DNA from: Bacteroidia bacterium
Lineage (GTDB): Bacteria > Bacteroidota > Bacteroidia > Flavobacteriales_D > Crocinitomicaceae
Direction: 5' to 3'
Assembly: GCA_030427935.1 (NCBI GenBank)
Contig: JAUICI010000018.1
Span: 1-33,404, forward strand
Length of the DNA stretch: 33,404 bases
How positions within the stretch are numbered: position 1 is the stretch's first letter; each line of letters starts with the position of its first letter. The translations under genes were made by a program, and so were the position numbers. Shown piece after piece: positions 1-7,976 of the stretch. Under the pieces are notes generated by a model that did no database searches, was not told where the DNA came from, and saw only the letters and a program-made list of their open reading frames with translations.

Positions 1-1
1 T

Positions 2-271
2 GTAATTGGTGCCGCTAATTTTGCTTCAGCCATATTAATTGAAGCAGGTCTTTCTTATTTAGATCTAGGAACTCAAGCTCCACAGGCATCCTGGGGTAAA
101 ATGATCTCCGATTATAAAAGTTTCATTGATAATCCCGATTTAGCTTATTTGCCAATTCTTCCTGGGATTTGTATCGTTATCATGGTACTTGCGTTCATGT
201 TAGTTGGGAATGGAATTCGAGATGCCATTGATACGAAATCAGGAGAAAACATAACTCCTCCAGCTAGTTAA
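2..271 (+). CDS. Opp/Dpp-type ABC transporter permease, C-terminal part
   Basis: The window opens inside this gene; 89 residues and the stop remain. The conserved cytoplasmic loop of OppC/DppC-family permeases is visible near the beginning (ILIEAGLSYLDLG, then a PxxSWGKM-like stretch QASWGKMISD), followed by a last hydrophobic segment (LPILPGICIVIMVLAFMLVG) and the typical ending NGIRDAID. In this family the loop contacts the ABC ATPase, and the protein forms the inner-membrane channel for peptides or similar solutes. The N-terminal part and the rest of the transporter lie upstream, outside the window. The stop overlaps the stop of the convergent atoE-like gene in a TTAA shared by both strands. 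The family call is firm; the substrate cannot be told. Confidence 0.85.
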   Translation, partial: VIGAANFASAILIEAGLSYLDLGTQAPQASWGKMISDYKSFIDNPDLAYLPILPGICIVIMVLAFMLVGNGIRDAIDTKSGENITPPAS

Positions 272-1662
272 AAGATCAGTAGATTGATCAAAAATATCAA
301 CCCTCCAATTAGAAATAGTAGTAAAGTATAAGGCATGATTTGCTTTGCTTTCAATCGGGTAATTCCTAATAAAGGTAGAGCCCAAAATGGTTGAAGCATA
401 TTGGTTAACTGATCACCATACGACAAGGCCATTATCGATTTTTCCAGAGAAATATTGAGAGTCTGACAAGTTTCAATCAAAATAGGTCCTTGCACAGCCC
501 ATTGTCCTCCTCCGCTAGGAACAAAAATATTGATCAATCCAGCGCTGAAGAAAGTGAAAATAGGAAAACTATCTCCTGAAGAAATTTCAGCAAAATATTC
601 CGAAGTCATAGCCACCAGACCTGAACTTTTCATGATTCCCATGATTCCAAAATAAAGGGGGAATTGAATTAGAATTCCGGTTGTATCCTTTATAGCTTCC
701 TCGCAAGCATGCAAGAATCTTTTGAAATTTCCATGTAGGATTAAGGCTAAGCCAAATAAGATTAAATTGATGTAATTTGGATTGATCACCTTTAAACTAG
801 GATGATCGGGAATGTAAAAGGCTTTTAAAAGAGCATAGATAATCAAGATAGAGCCAAAACCGATGCTAAAAATAAAAGAGGCATCAATTTTTTCTGCACC
901 AACGGCTTTGTCTTCTTCCCACATTTTGTGTGGTTTCAATTCCATTTCCATTGGTTTTGCTTTCACTTTCTTTCCTATGAAATAAAATGCCAATGGGATG
1001 ATAATAAGTAAGCAAAGCATAACCGACACATTCATTGCAGAAAATACGGTTTGCTCGAAACCGATGGCATCTGGTATTAAGTCGAGATTGGCACTTGAGC
1101 TTTCAGAGATCATGGATTTTAAATTACCCGATTCACTTGCTTTTAAAGGAGCGGACCCTGAAATACCCCCATGCCAAACCATCAGTCCAACATAGGCTGC
1201 AGCTCCAATCATGGGGTAGTTTATAGACTGACCATTAGCTGAAAATTTTTCTCCAATTTTTCGTGCTAGAATTGCTCCAAAGATTAAACCAAGACCCCAA
1301 TTAAACAAGCTTACGATAATCGTTGCAAAGGTGACTACAAAGGCACTGTTAGAAGTATTGGTGCAATAATAAGTTAACCGATCTATCAGAAAAGAAAAAG
1401 GTTTGGAGAGGGCTAGTACATGTCCAAGAACCAATAAGAACATCATTTGAAAGGCAAAATACAAGCCACCTGGACCTGTATCCCAAAGCCCGGCTTCCCA
1501 GAAACTCAGAAGATCTAAAGAATAATCGAAATGAGATGTTTCAGCAGGGATTGTCGCGAATAGAGCAAAAATAAAGGTCAAGATGGTCAGGATTACTGCA
1601 ATCGCAAAAGGCGATGGCAATAACATCTGGAAATATTTTGCAAATCTTGAACTAAAGCTCAT
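268..1662 (-). CDS. atoE: AtoE-family short-chain fatty acid transporter
   Basis: About 464 residues, very hydrophobic, with a dozen or so membrane segments, which is full length for the AtoE (short-chain fatty acid transporter) family. The N-terminus (SSRFAKYFQMLLPSPFAIAVILT) lines up with the family start. Family-like stretches include FNWGLGLIFGAILAR, GAAAYVGLMVWHGGISGSAPL and, near the end, FVPSGGGQWAVQGPI. It would import acetoacetate, butyrate or similar acids across the inner membrane. I chose the ATG at 1662 because the longer frame begins only with a TTG two codons upstream. There is no ato CoA-transferase neighbour here. A hairpin with a T-tract sits immediately before the start codon, so expression may depend on read-through or attenuation. 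Confidence 0.85.
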   Translation of the reverse strand: MSFSSRFAKYFQMLLPSPFAIAVILTILTFIFALFATIPAETSHFDYSLDLLSFWEAGLWDTGPGGLYFAFQMMFLLVLGHVLALSKPFSFLIDRLTYYCTNTSNSAFVVTFATIIVSLFNWGLGLIFGAILARKIGEKFSANGQSINYPMIGAAAYVGLMVWHGGISGSAPLKASESGNLKSMISESSSANLDLIPDAIGFEQTVFSAMNVSVMLCLLIIIPLAFYFIGKKVKAKPMEMELKPHKMWEEDKAVGAEKIDASFIFSIGFGSILIIYALLKAFYIPDHPSLKVINPNYINLILFGLALILHGNFKRFLHACEEAIKDTTGILIQFPLYFGIMGIMKSSGLVAMTSEYFAEISSGDSFPIFTFFSAGLINIFVPSGGGQWAVQGPILIETCQTLNISLEKSIMALSYGDQLTNMLQPFWALPLLGITRLKAKQIMPYTLLLFLIGGLIFLINLLIF

Positions 1663-1663
1663 A

Positions 1664-1700
1664 AACAAAAAAGCACCAATTTAATAAAAATGGTGCTTTT
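1664..1700 (-). terminator. Rho-independent terminator after the DUF3127 gene
   Basis: The 10-bp arms AAAAGCACCA (1669-1678) and TGGTGCTTTT (1691-1700) enclose a 12-nt loop. Read on the minus strand, the hairpin is followed by a T-rich tract that ends two bases before the ATG of the AtoE-like gene. It terminates the DUF3127 transcript and doubles as the 5' leader of the next gene. Confidence 0.8.
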
Positions 1701-1723
1701 CAATATTTCGGTTTGAAATCTCC

Positions 1724-2095
1724 TTAGAACGGAAGGTCGTCGTCTCCTTCTTCCAATTGAGTTTCTGGAGAAGCACTTGGCGCAGATGGCTGACTTGGAG
1801 CAGCTCCTGCAGCAGCATCAGCTTTTACAATATTCCATGCATCTAAGCTATTAAAATACTTCACCTCACCTTGAGGACTAGTCCACTCTCTTCCTCTCAA
1901 GTTGAAGCTTACTGTAATGGTGTCGCCAACTTGAATGTCGTTTAATTTGTCTGTATTTGCTTGAACAGCTTGAAACAGAATATCTTGAGGGTATTGAGAG
2001 CTGTTGTCCGTTACTACAAATTCTCTCTTCTTAAATGAGTCAGTAATTTGCTGAGTATCATTTAAGACTTTTACACTTCCTGTTAATTGGTACAT
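1724..2095 (-). CDS. DUF3127 family protein with SSB-like acidic tail
   Basis: 123 residues. The first ~90 match the DUF3127 pattern of Bacteroidota: LTGSVKVLNDTQQI, KKREFVVTD, QYPQDILFQ, VGDTITVSFNLRGREW and the closing YFNSLDAWNI. The predicted fold is a small OB-like beta barrel. Next comes an Ala/Pro/Ser-rich flexible linker (about 95-113), then an acidic tip ending DDDLPF. That layout (OB domain, disordered linker, DD(D)xPF tip) is the layout of bacterial single-stranded DNA-binding protein, where the tip recruits repair and replication proteins. I see the resemblance directly; a DNA-related role is inference, and the domain itself is uncharacterised to my knowledge. It lies 14 bp downstream of the flavin reductase gene, probably cotranscribed, and is closed by the terminator at 1664-1700. 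Confidence 0.85.
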   Translation of the reverse strand: MYQLTGSVKVLNDTQQITDSFKKREFVVTDNSSQYPQDILFQAVQANTDKLNDIQVGDTITVSFNLRGREWTSPQGEVKYFNSLDAWNIVKADAAAGAAPSQPSAPSASPETQLEEGDDDLPF

Positions 2096-2109
2096 AATCG
2101 AGTTAAATT

Positions 2110-3003
2110 TTAATCGTTAAAAGAAAGAAGCGTCATCCAAGCTTCTTCCAGTTTATTATCAGTTAATAGTTCTTTTGCTTTTTGATGCAGCTTAGTTTCT
2201 AATGTGGCTTTATCATCTTCATATTCCACAAAAAGCTCGCTTAGTTCTGTCAATTTATAATCATTGACATCCGTTTCGTTTGGTAAAGCTTCGATTCCTC
2301 CAAGTTTACCTAGATCATTTCCAGTTAATACTGAAGAATTTAAAATATCAGCAGGCATGTTGTCGATGCCAATTCCTACTGTTGTAATTGGCTTAACAAT
2401 TTCAAACATGGAATTTTCATCTGCTCTGCAATACCAGTTTCCACCCATTCTGGAAACGAGATCGATTTTTTTCTGATCTATTTTCCCTTTTTCATCCAGA
2501 ACGGACTCATTGATGTGAATCTTTACAACTTCACAGATAACTAAATTTCCTGCACCACCTTGGTCTCCCAGTTCTTTTACTTCAATGACTTTACATTCAA
2601 ACTGTACAGGTGATTCCTTAACTCTAAATGGTTTCACCAAGTCCGAAGCAACAGGTGTTAATCCCGATTTCACAAATTCGTCGACATCAGATGCAAATGG
2701 GGAAGAAGCCAATGACATTTTCTCCACGATATCATGATTTACTACATTGATGACAACCTCTGGAACCTTTTTTACATTGTTGTAGGTGTCTTTCGTCGTA
2801 TTGGTTCGTCCAGAACGTGCTGGAGAAAAAACCATGATTGGAGGATTAGCACTGAAAACATTAAAGAAGCTGAAAGGAGCCAAATTTGCATTTCCTTCAT
2901 CATCCATGGTACTGGCAAATGCAATAGGTCGTGGACCTACCGCACCTAAAAGATATCCATGCAAAACAGGGATTTCCAGTTCTTTAGGGTCAATTGTTTT
3001 CAT
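2110..3003 (-). CDS. Flavin reductase-like (FMN-binding split barrel) protein
   Basis: About 297 residues. The core is the flavin reductase-like domain: GYLLGAVGPRPIAFASTMDDEGNANLAPFSFF, then NPPIMVFSPAR and NTTKDTYNNV, with VINVV and SPFASDVDEF following. These are the FMN-binding split-barrel signatures of the DIM6/NtaB group. Such proteins bind FMN and often reduce free flavin with NAD(P)H; the physiological partner is unknown. The last ~100 residues are an extra C-terminal segment common in flavobacterial members. The open frame extends to 3066, but I prefer the ATG at 3003 (MKTIDPKE): family members start there, and a TAnnTTTG promoter element (3022-3029) lies inside the upstream extension. 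It is probably in an operon with the DUF3127 gene. Confidence 0.82.
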   Translation of the reverse strand: MKTIDPKELEIPVLHGYLLGAVGPRPIAFASTMDDEGNANLAPFSFFNVFSANPPIMVFSPARSGRTNTTKDTYNNVKKVPEVVINVVNHDIVEKMSLASSPFASDVDEFVKSGLTPVASDLVKPFRVKESPVQFECKVIEVKELGDQGGAGNLVICEVVKIHINESVLDEKGKIDQKKIDLVSRMGGNWYCRADENSMFEIVKPITTVGIGIDNMPADILNSSVLTGNDLGKLGGIEALPNETDVNDYKLTELSELFVEYEDDKATLETKLHQKAKELLTDNKLEEAWMTLLSFND

Positions 3004-3021
3004 TGAATCTGTCATGACCCG

Positions 3022-3029
3022 CAAAGTTA
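3022..3029 (-). promoter_or_regulatory. Putative -7 box (TAACTTTG) for the flavin reductase gene
   Basis: TAACTTTG on the minus strand fits the Bacteroidota -7 consensus TAnnTTTG and lies 18 bp before the preferred start codon. I see no clear TTG at the -33 spacing, so support is partial. Confidence 0.4.
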
Positions 3030-3118
3030 ATGCTTTTATCGAGTCTGATGGTGGGTGAAAAGTCATTTTACTTGAACAATTTCAGGGATTTTTCAACAAA
3101 AAATAAAATCCGAAAATT

Positions 3119-3148
3119 TTTGAAAAAATAAATAATGGATTATCTTTG
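3119..3148 (+). promoter_or_regulatory. Bacteroidota-type promoter of tRNA-Leu
   Basis: TTTG (3119-3122), an 18-bp spacer and TATCTTTG (3141-3148) match the Bacteroidota housekeeping promoter (TTTG ... TAnnTTTG). Transcription would begin near 3155, about 28 bp before the tRNA. It may also feed tig-clpP-clpX by read-through. Confidence 0.7.
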
Positions 3149-3182
3149 CGCCCACGTTTTGGTCAAGAGAGACCTTTTTTAT

Positions 3183-3264
3183 GCGGATGTGGTGAAATTG
3201 GTAGACACGCTAGACTTAGGATCTAGTGCTTCACGGCGTGTGGGTTCGACTCCCTCCATCCGCA
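3183..3264 (+). tRNA. tRNA-Leu (anticodon UAG)
   Basis: An 82-nt cloverleaf with a long class II variable arm. Acceptor arms are GCGGATG (3183-3189) and CATCCGC (3257-3263), with discriminator A at 3264. The anticodon stem CTAGA/TCTAG encloses loop CTTAGGA, placing TAG at 3217-3219 (reads CUA leucine codons). The T loop is TTCGACT. The T stem (GTGGG/CCCTC) has one U-U mismatch. CCA is not encoded and must be added after transcription. Confidence 0.95.
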
Positions 3265-3270
3265 CTATTG

Positions 3271-3306
3271 AATGGTATAGGGTTTCTTATACCATTTTTT
3301 GTTTTT
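3271..3306 (+). terminator. Terminator between tRNA-Leu and tig
   Basis: Arms AATGGTATA (3271-3279) and TATACCATT (3288-3296) with an 8-nt loop are followed by a T-rich run to 3306. The hairpin starts 6 bp after the tRNA and ends 22 bp before the tig start codon. Confidence 0.8.
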
Positions 3307-3328
3307 AAGAATTAAATGATCTTTTAAG

Positions 3329-4690
3329 ATGGATATTGTAAGAGAAGACATCGATGCTTTAAATGCAGTTTTGAGAATTAAGGTTGGTCCTGAGGATTAT
3401 AAGGACAAAGTAGAAAAAACCTTGACAGATTACAGAAAGAAGGCAAACATTCCGGGGTTCAGAAAAGGGAAAATCCCAATGGGTGTAATTAAAAAACAAT
3501 ATGGTAGACCCGTATTGGCTGAAGAATTGAATAAAGTAATCAATGATTCTCTTTATGATTTCATCAACAAGAACGAATTGAATATTTTGGGGAATCCGCT
3601 TCCGAAAGAAGACGAAGAAGTGAAAGGAGATTGGGACAACCCAAGTGATTTTGAGTTTACCTATGAAATCGGATTGTCTCCAGACTTTAATTTGAGTTTA
3701 AATGCTAAAAGTAAATACAACTATTACAAAGTTAAGGTTGATAAGAAGTTGGTAGACCAGCAGATCGATGATATTCGAAAAAGATACGGTAAACTAATTC
3801 CAGAGGAGAAAGTTGGTGAGACAGACATGATATTAGGTCAGTTTGTTGAACTAGACGAATCAGGTGCAATCAAAGAAGGTGGAATCATGAATTCCTCTAC
3901 GATTTCAATGGAGTTTGTCGAAGACAAAAAAGTTCAGAAAGAGCTACTTGGAAAGAAAGTTGGAGATGTTGTGGTCTTGGATCCTGCCAATGTTTCTAAA
4001 GGGGAGTCAGACATGGCGGCAATGTTGGGAGTAAAAACCGAAGATCTTGCTGGAATTTCAAATAAATTCAACTTCACGATTAATGAAGTGAAGAGCATGG
4101 AGCCTGCGGAATTGAACGAGGAATTTTTTCAGAAAATCTATCCAGAAGGAGATGTGAAAACTGAGGCTGAAATGAGAGCTAAGGTTGAAGAAGATCTTGG
4201 AAAAATGTTTGCTCAGGACTCAGAGAGAATTCTTTCGAGAGATGTTTCGGAAGATTTAATTGAGAAGACTAAAATGGAATTTCCAGATGCATTCTTGAAA
4301 AGATGGATTCTAGCATCCTCAAATGAAGATGTAACCATGGAAATGATTGAAGGAGACTACGATAATTATACAACGGGATTGAAATGGCAGTTGATTCAAA
4401 ACAAAATCTTCAAGGATAATGAGATTAAAATTGAATCAGAAGAAATTATCCAGTTTACAAAAGGATTATTGGTTAACCAATACGCACAATATGGATTACC
4501 AGCCCCTGAAGAGGCTGAGTTAACCGCAAGTGCTCAAAAAGTATTGGAAAATCGAGACGAAGCAAATAGAATTTACGAAATGATGTCTGGAGATAAACTT
4601 TTAAAGTTTTTCAAGGAGACTGTTAAGTTGAACGAGAAAGAGATTTCTTATGATGAATTCGTAAAAATTGCTTCAGGAGAGAAGAAATAA
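3329..4690 (+). CDS. tig: Trigger factor, ribosome-associated chaperone
   Basis: 453 residues, close to the usual length. Trigger factor docks at the ribosome exit tunnel and shields nascent chains. The N-terminal ribosome-binding domain carries the signature loop GFRKGK at residues 43-48, followed by the expected helix (PMGVIKKQYG). The middle part (about 150-245: QFVELDESG ... GKKVGDVVVLDP) corresponds to the FKBP-like domain but is divergent, as usual in Bacteroidota. The C-terminal helical arms follow (EMRAKVEEDLGKMF and onward). The gene is followed by its own terminator and then by clpP and clpX, the classic tig-clpP-clpX order. Transcription could come from the tRNA promoter through the 3271 terminator or from an unrecognised promoter. 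Confidence 0.97.
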   Translation: MDIVREDIDALNAVLRIKVGPEDYKDKVEKTLTDYRKKANIPGFRKGKIPMGVIKKQYGRPVLAEELNKVINDSLYDFINKNELNILGNPLPKEDEEVKGDWDNPSDFEFTYEIGLSPDFNLSLNAKSKYNYYKVKVDKKLVDQQIDDIRKRYGKLIPEEKVGETDMILGQFVELDESGAIKEGGIMNSSTISMEFVEDKKVQKELLGKKVGDVVVLDPANVSKGESDMAAMLGVKTEDLAGISNKFNFTINEVKSMEPAELNEEFFQKIYPEGDVKTEAEMRAKVEEDLGKMFAQDSERILSRDVSEDLIEKTKMEFPDAFLKRWILASSNEDVTMEMIEGDYDNYTTGLKWQLIQNKIFKDNEIKIESEEIIQFTKGLLVNQYAQYGLPAPEEAELTASAQKVLENRDEANRIYEMMSGDKLLKFFKETVKLNEKEISYDEFVKIASGEKK

Positions 4691-4715
4691 TTATACGCGA
4701 AAAACAAATACAGAG

Positions 4716-4745
4716 AATCCCGGTTTTGCCGGGATTTTCTTTTTT
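4716..4745 (+). terminator. Rho-independent terminator after tig
   Basis: AATCCCGG (4716-4723), 5-nt loop, CCGGGATT (4729-4736), then a T-rich tail to 4745. It starts 25 bp after the tig stop and separates tig from clpPX. Confidence 0.9.
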
Positions 4746-4802
4746 AGGCAAATTATCGTAATTTTTCAGAATCAAATTCAGACGAATACTTAAATACTTT
4801 AC

Positions 4803-4810
4803 TATTTTTG
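4803..4810 (+). promoter_or_regulatory. Putative -7 box (TATTTTTG) for clpP-clpX
   Basis: TATTTTTG matches TAnnTTTG and lies 22 bp before the clpP start codon, downstream of the tig terminator, where a clpPX promoter is needed. No convincing -33 TTG is seen at the right spacing. Confidence 0.45.
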
Positions 4811-4832
4811 AGAATTACGCAAATTAGAAGAA

Positions 4833-5492
4833 ATGGACGGAAAAGAATTTAGAAAATACGCTATAAAACACCACGGAATCAACAGTATGTATGTAGATGG
4901 ATATATCGAATCCTCTTTAACACCATACATTATTGAAGAAAGACAGTTAAATGTGGCACAAATGGATGTGTTCTCAAGATTGATGATGGATAGAATCATC
5001 TTTTTGGGAACAGGAATTAATGACCAGATTGCCAACATTATTACTGCACAGTTATTGTTTCTGGAGTCGGTGGATGCAAAAAAAGATATTCAAATCTATT
5101 TGAACTCTCCAGGTGGATCGGTTTATGCTGGATTGGGGATTTATGATACGATGCAATACATCGCTCCTGATGTGGCAACTATTTGCACAGGTATGGCAGC
5201 TTCAATGGGGGCAGTATTACTTTGTGCAGGAGCTGAAGGAAAAAGATCAGCTTTAAAACATTCAAGAGTCATGATTCACCAACCATTAGGAGGTGCTCAA
5301 GGTCAGGCTTCAGATATCGAAATCACGGCTAGAGAGATTCAAAAATTGAAAAAAGAATTGTACGAAATCATTGCAAATCATTCCAAGCAACCCTACGATA
5401 AAGTGTGGGAAGATTCAGACAGAGATTACTGGATGATCGCTGAAGAAGCGAAAGAATATGGAATGGTTGATGAAGTTCTTGTAAAAGGATAA
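4833..5492 (+). CDS. clpP: ATP-dependent Clp protease proteolytic subunit
   Basis: 219 residues. ClpP forms the double heptameric serine-protease chamber used by ClpX. The catalytic triad can be placed: Ser124 in [11 protein letters not shown], His149 in [10 protein letters not shown], and Asp198 in DSDRDYWM. The NSPGGSV oxyanion-region motif is at 91-97. The N-terminal ~30 residues (before the conserved [11 protein letters not shown]) are longer than in E. coli, as in other Bacteroidota. The stop is followed after 8 bp by clpX, so the two are almost certainly cotranscribed. Confidence 0.97.
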   Translation: MDGKEFRKYAIKHHGINSMYVDGYIESSLTPYIIEERQLNVAQMDVFSRLMMDRIIFLGTGINDQIANIITAQLLFLESVDAKKDIQIYLNSPGGSVYAGLGIYDTMQYIAPDVATICTGMAASMGAVLLCAGAEGKRSALKHSRVMIHQPLGGAQGQASDIEITAREIQKLKKELYEIIANHSKQPYDKVWEDSDRDYWMIAEEAKEYGMVDEVLVKG

Positions 5493-5500
5493 TTAAACAA

Positions 5501-6736
5501 ATGGCAAAAGACGACACTACTTGCTCCTTTTGTGGACGACCACGTTCACAAGTAAATATGCTGATTGCTGGAATTTCAGGTCATATCTGTGATTCTTGTA
5601 TTGGTCAGGCACAATCTATCGTTAAAGAAGAGCTTTCGGAGAAATCCAAACTGAATATTGAGCATTCTTTAGCATTATTGAAACCAACGGAAATCAAAAC
5701 CAAATTGGATGAATTCGTTATTGGTCAGGATGATGCCAAAAAAGTACTGTCGGTTGCTGTTTACAATCATTACAAAAGACTGGTTTACCAGAAGGACGAG
5801 ATCAAGGATGATATTGATATAGAAAAGTCGAATGTCATCCTTGTTGGTCGTACCGGTACGGGTAAAACCTTACTGGCAAAAACCATTGCGAAATTATTGA
5901 ACGTTCCATTCTGTATCGCAGATGCAACAGTTTTAACCGAAGCAGGTTACGTTGGAGAGGACGTAGAAAGTATCTTATCTAGATTACTTCAAGCAGCAGA
6001 TTACGATGTGGAATTTGCGGAAAGAGGAATCGTTTTTATTGATGAGATTGATAAAATTGCGCGTAAAAGCGACAATCCTTCTATCACGAGGGATGTATCT
6101 GGAGAAGGCGTTCAGCAGGCTTTATTGAAATTATTGGAGGGTGCTGAAGTGAATGTGCCGCCTCAAGGAGGAAGAAAGCATCCAGAACAGAAAATGATTC
6201 AAATCAAAACGAAGAATATTTTATTCGTATGTGGTGGAGCATTTGATGGAGTTGAAAAGATTATCGGAAGAAGAATCAATAGACAAGCGATTGGTTTTTC
6301 AACTACTGAAGAAGAAAGAATCGACGATGAAAATCTGTTGAAATATATTATTCCAACCGATTTGAAAGATTTTGGCTTAATTCCCGAATTAATTGGTCGA
6401 TTCCCAGTATTGACTTATCTGAATCCTTTGGATGAAAAGTCCTTGAGAAGAATCTTAACCGAACCAAAAAACTCATTGATTAAGCAATATGTGAAGTTAT
6501 TTGAGCTCGATGATATTGAATTGACTTTCGATGGAAAAGTGCTTGATTTCATTGTGGAAAAAGCCATGGAATTTAAATTGGGGGCAAGAGGTTTGCGATC
6601 TATCTGTGAAGCCATTTTGAATGATGCCATGTTCAATGTTCCATCACAAGAAGATGTGAAGAAGTTCAAAGTAACCTTAGCATACGCGAAAGAGCAATTC
6701 TCAAAATCTAAGATTGCAAATCTAAAAGTGGCTTAA
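5501..6736 (+). CDS. clpX: ClpX unfoldase, ATPase subunit of ClpXP
   Basis: 411 residues, full length. The N-terminal zinc-binding domain has Cys8, Cys11, Cys30 and Cys33. The AAA+ module shows Walker A GRTGTGKT at 116-123, the pore loop GYVG at 149-152, Walker B VFIDEIDK at 178-185, and the [11 protein letters not shown] and [13 protein letters not shown] blocks. It unfolds tagged substrates and feeds them into ClpP. Walker A reads GRTGTGKT where many ClpX have GPTGSGKT; catalytic residues are intact. Its last 29 bp overlap the 3' end of the convergent folC gene, and no terminator is visible between them. Confidence 0.97.
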   Translation: MAKDDTTCSFCGRPRSQVNMLIAGISGHICDSCIGQAQSIVKEELSEKSKLNIEHSLALLKPTEIKTKLDEFVIGQDDAKKVLSVAVYNHYKRLVYQKDEIKDDIDIEKSNVILVGRTGTGKTLLAKTIAKLLNVPFCIADATVLTEAGYVGEDVESILSRLLQAADYDVEFAERGIVFIDEIDKIARKSDNPSITRDVSGEGVQQALLKLLEGAEVNVPPQGGRKHPEQKMIQIKTKNILFVCGGAFDGVEKIIGRRINRQAIGFSTTEEERIDDENLLKYIIPTDLKDFGLIPELIGRFPVLTYLNPLDEKSLRRILTEPKNSLIKQYVKLFELDDIELTFDGKVLDFIVEKAMEFKLGARGLRSICEAILNDAMFNVPSQEDVKKFKVTLAYAKEQFSKSKIANLKVA

Positions 6737-7904
6737 GGTCGGATAGCAAGTAAAAGCTTCCACAAACCAAGAACGTTTCATCATTTTTCAAATTTCCCTT
6801 GATGGATTCATAGGCCTCAATTGGATTTTCGAAATACTTATAATTTTTGATAACCGTTTGATTTTCAAAATCAGTTTTTTGAAGCGAGCGCTTGTTTTCA
6901 AAGGAGGTAAACACAACTATAGCATTTACGGGAAATGAAAGGAGGATTTCTTCTAAGTTTTTCTCTTGTGTTCCTCCAAAAAGTATGGTTAAGCTCTTCG
7001 CTTCCATGAGTTCCTTTTGTGCAAATAAGGTTTGAAAACCTTCACTATTATGGGCAACATCAATCAAAATGGTTGGGTTCTCCTGAATCTTCTGAAATCT
7101 CCCAGGAATTTGCAAATCTGCAACTTTCAAATTGAGATTTATAGCCGACCAACCCTTTAACTTTAGTTTTTCCAAAATTGTTTTCGCTAGGTTTAAATTT
7201 TCTTGTTGATAGCCTAAAAGTTCTTCCTGATAGGTGTTTAAAGGAACAATTTCAGCATGTTGAGATCGCGCAATTTCAGTAAGAATATCTTCGGCCTCCT
7301 GCTTCATTTCACCAAAAACAACAGGGGTATTTTGCTTAATGATTCCGCCTTTTTCGACAGCTATTTTTTCAATGGAATTCCCTAAAAAATCTGTGTGTTC
7401 TAGACCTATATTTGTGATACCACAAATGTCAGGTGAAATACAGTTTGTAGCATCCAGCCTACCACCCAAACCGGTTTCAATAACACAAATATCCGTTCCC
7501 ATTTCCTTGTAGTAGGCTAAAGCCAAAGCAAATGTCAATTCAAAAAAACTAGGTTGCTGTTGGTCAAAAATCGCTTTGTATTCATCAAAAAAGTTAATGA
7601 TAAAAGCTTTCTCAATCATTTGGTCATTGACCTGTATGCGTTCTCTGAAATCAAAAAGATGGGGAGAAGTAAATAAACCCGTTTTATAGCCAGATCGAAT
7701 CAAGAATTCATTTAGGTATTTGCAAGTTGAGCCTTTACCATTGGTTCCTGCAATATGAATAAAACGAAGTTCCTTTTCTGGATTACCAATCGCGTCTAAT
7801 AAATCCGTAATTTTTTCCAATCCAGGTTTGAAATCAGGTGCCCCGTACTTGTGATAATTCGGAATGGCATTGTATAAATAACTGATAATCTCTTCGTAAT
7901 TCAT
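6708..7904 (-). CDS. folC: Folylpolyglutamate synthase / dihydrofolate synthase
   Basis: 398 residues, slightly shorter than the ~420 typical of FolC. The Mur-ligase-like ATP-binding loop is [11 protein letters not shown] at 50-60, followed by [16 protein letters not shown]. Further family blocks are [39 protein letters not shown] and, in the C-terminal domain, PGRFQ and [11 protein letters not shown]. The enzyme adds glutamate to dihydropteroate and folates in the cytoplasm. The lower similarity and short C-terminal domain do not suggest loss of function. It is divergently arranged with the AsmA-like unit (72 bp between) and overlaps clpX tail to tail. A possible -7 box lies just before the start. 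Confidence 0.93.
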   Translation of the reverse strand: MNYEEIISYLYNAIPNYHKYGAPDFKPGLEKITDLLDAIGNPEKELRFIHIAGTNGKGSTCKYLNEFLIRSGYKTGLFTSPHLFDFRERIQVNDQMIEKAFIINFFDEYKAIFDQQQPSFFELTFALALAYYKEMGTDICVIETGLGGRLDATNCISPDICGITNIGLEHTDFLGNSIEKIAVEKGGIIKQNTPVVFGEMKQEAEDILTEIARSQHAEIVPLNTYQEELLGYQQENLNLAKTILEKLKLKGWSAINLNLKVADLQIPGRFQKIQENPTILIDVAHNSEGFQTLFAQKELMEAKSLTILFGGTQEKNLEEILLSFPVNAIVVFTSFENKRSLQKTDFENQTVIKNYKYFENPIEAYESIKGNLKNDETFLVCGSFYLLSDLKPLLDLQS

Positions 7905-7909
7905 AAAGA

Positions 7910-7917
7910 CAAAGATA
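7910..7917 (-). promoter_or_regulatory. Putative -7 box (TATCTTTG) for folC
   Basis: A minus-strand TATCTTTG sits only 5 bp before the folC ATG. If used, the transcript would be leaderless or nearly so. No clear -33 element was found, so this may be chance. Confidence 0.3.
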
Positions 7918-7976
7918 AAGTTGAAATCAATGATATTTGAATGAGAATCCTTATTTTTTGAGTCTATTTACGCAGA

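Noticed and set aside
3003-3066. Longer N-terminus of the flavin reductase-like protein
   Set aside because: The 21 extra residues do not fit the family start and contain a promoter-like element.
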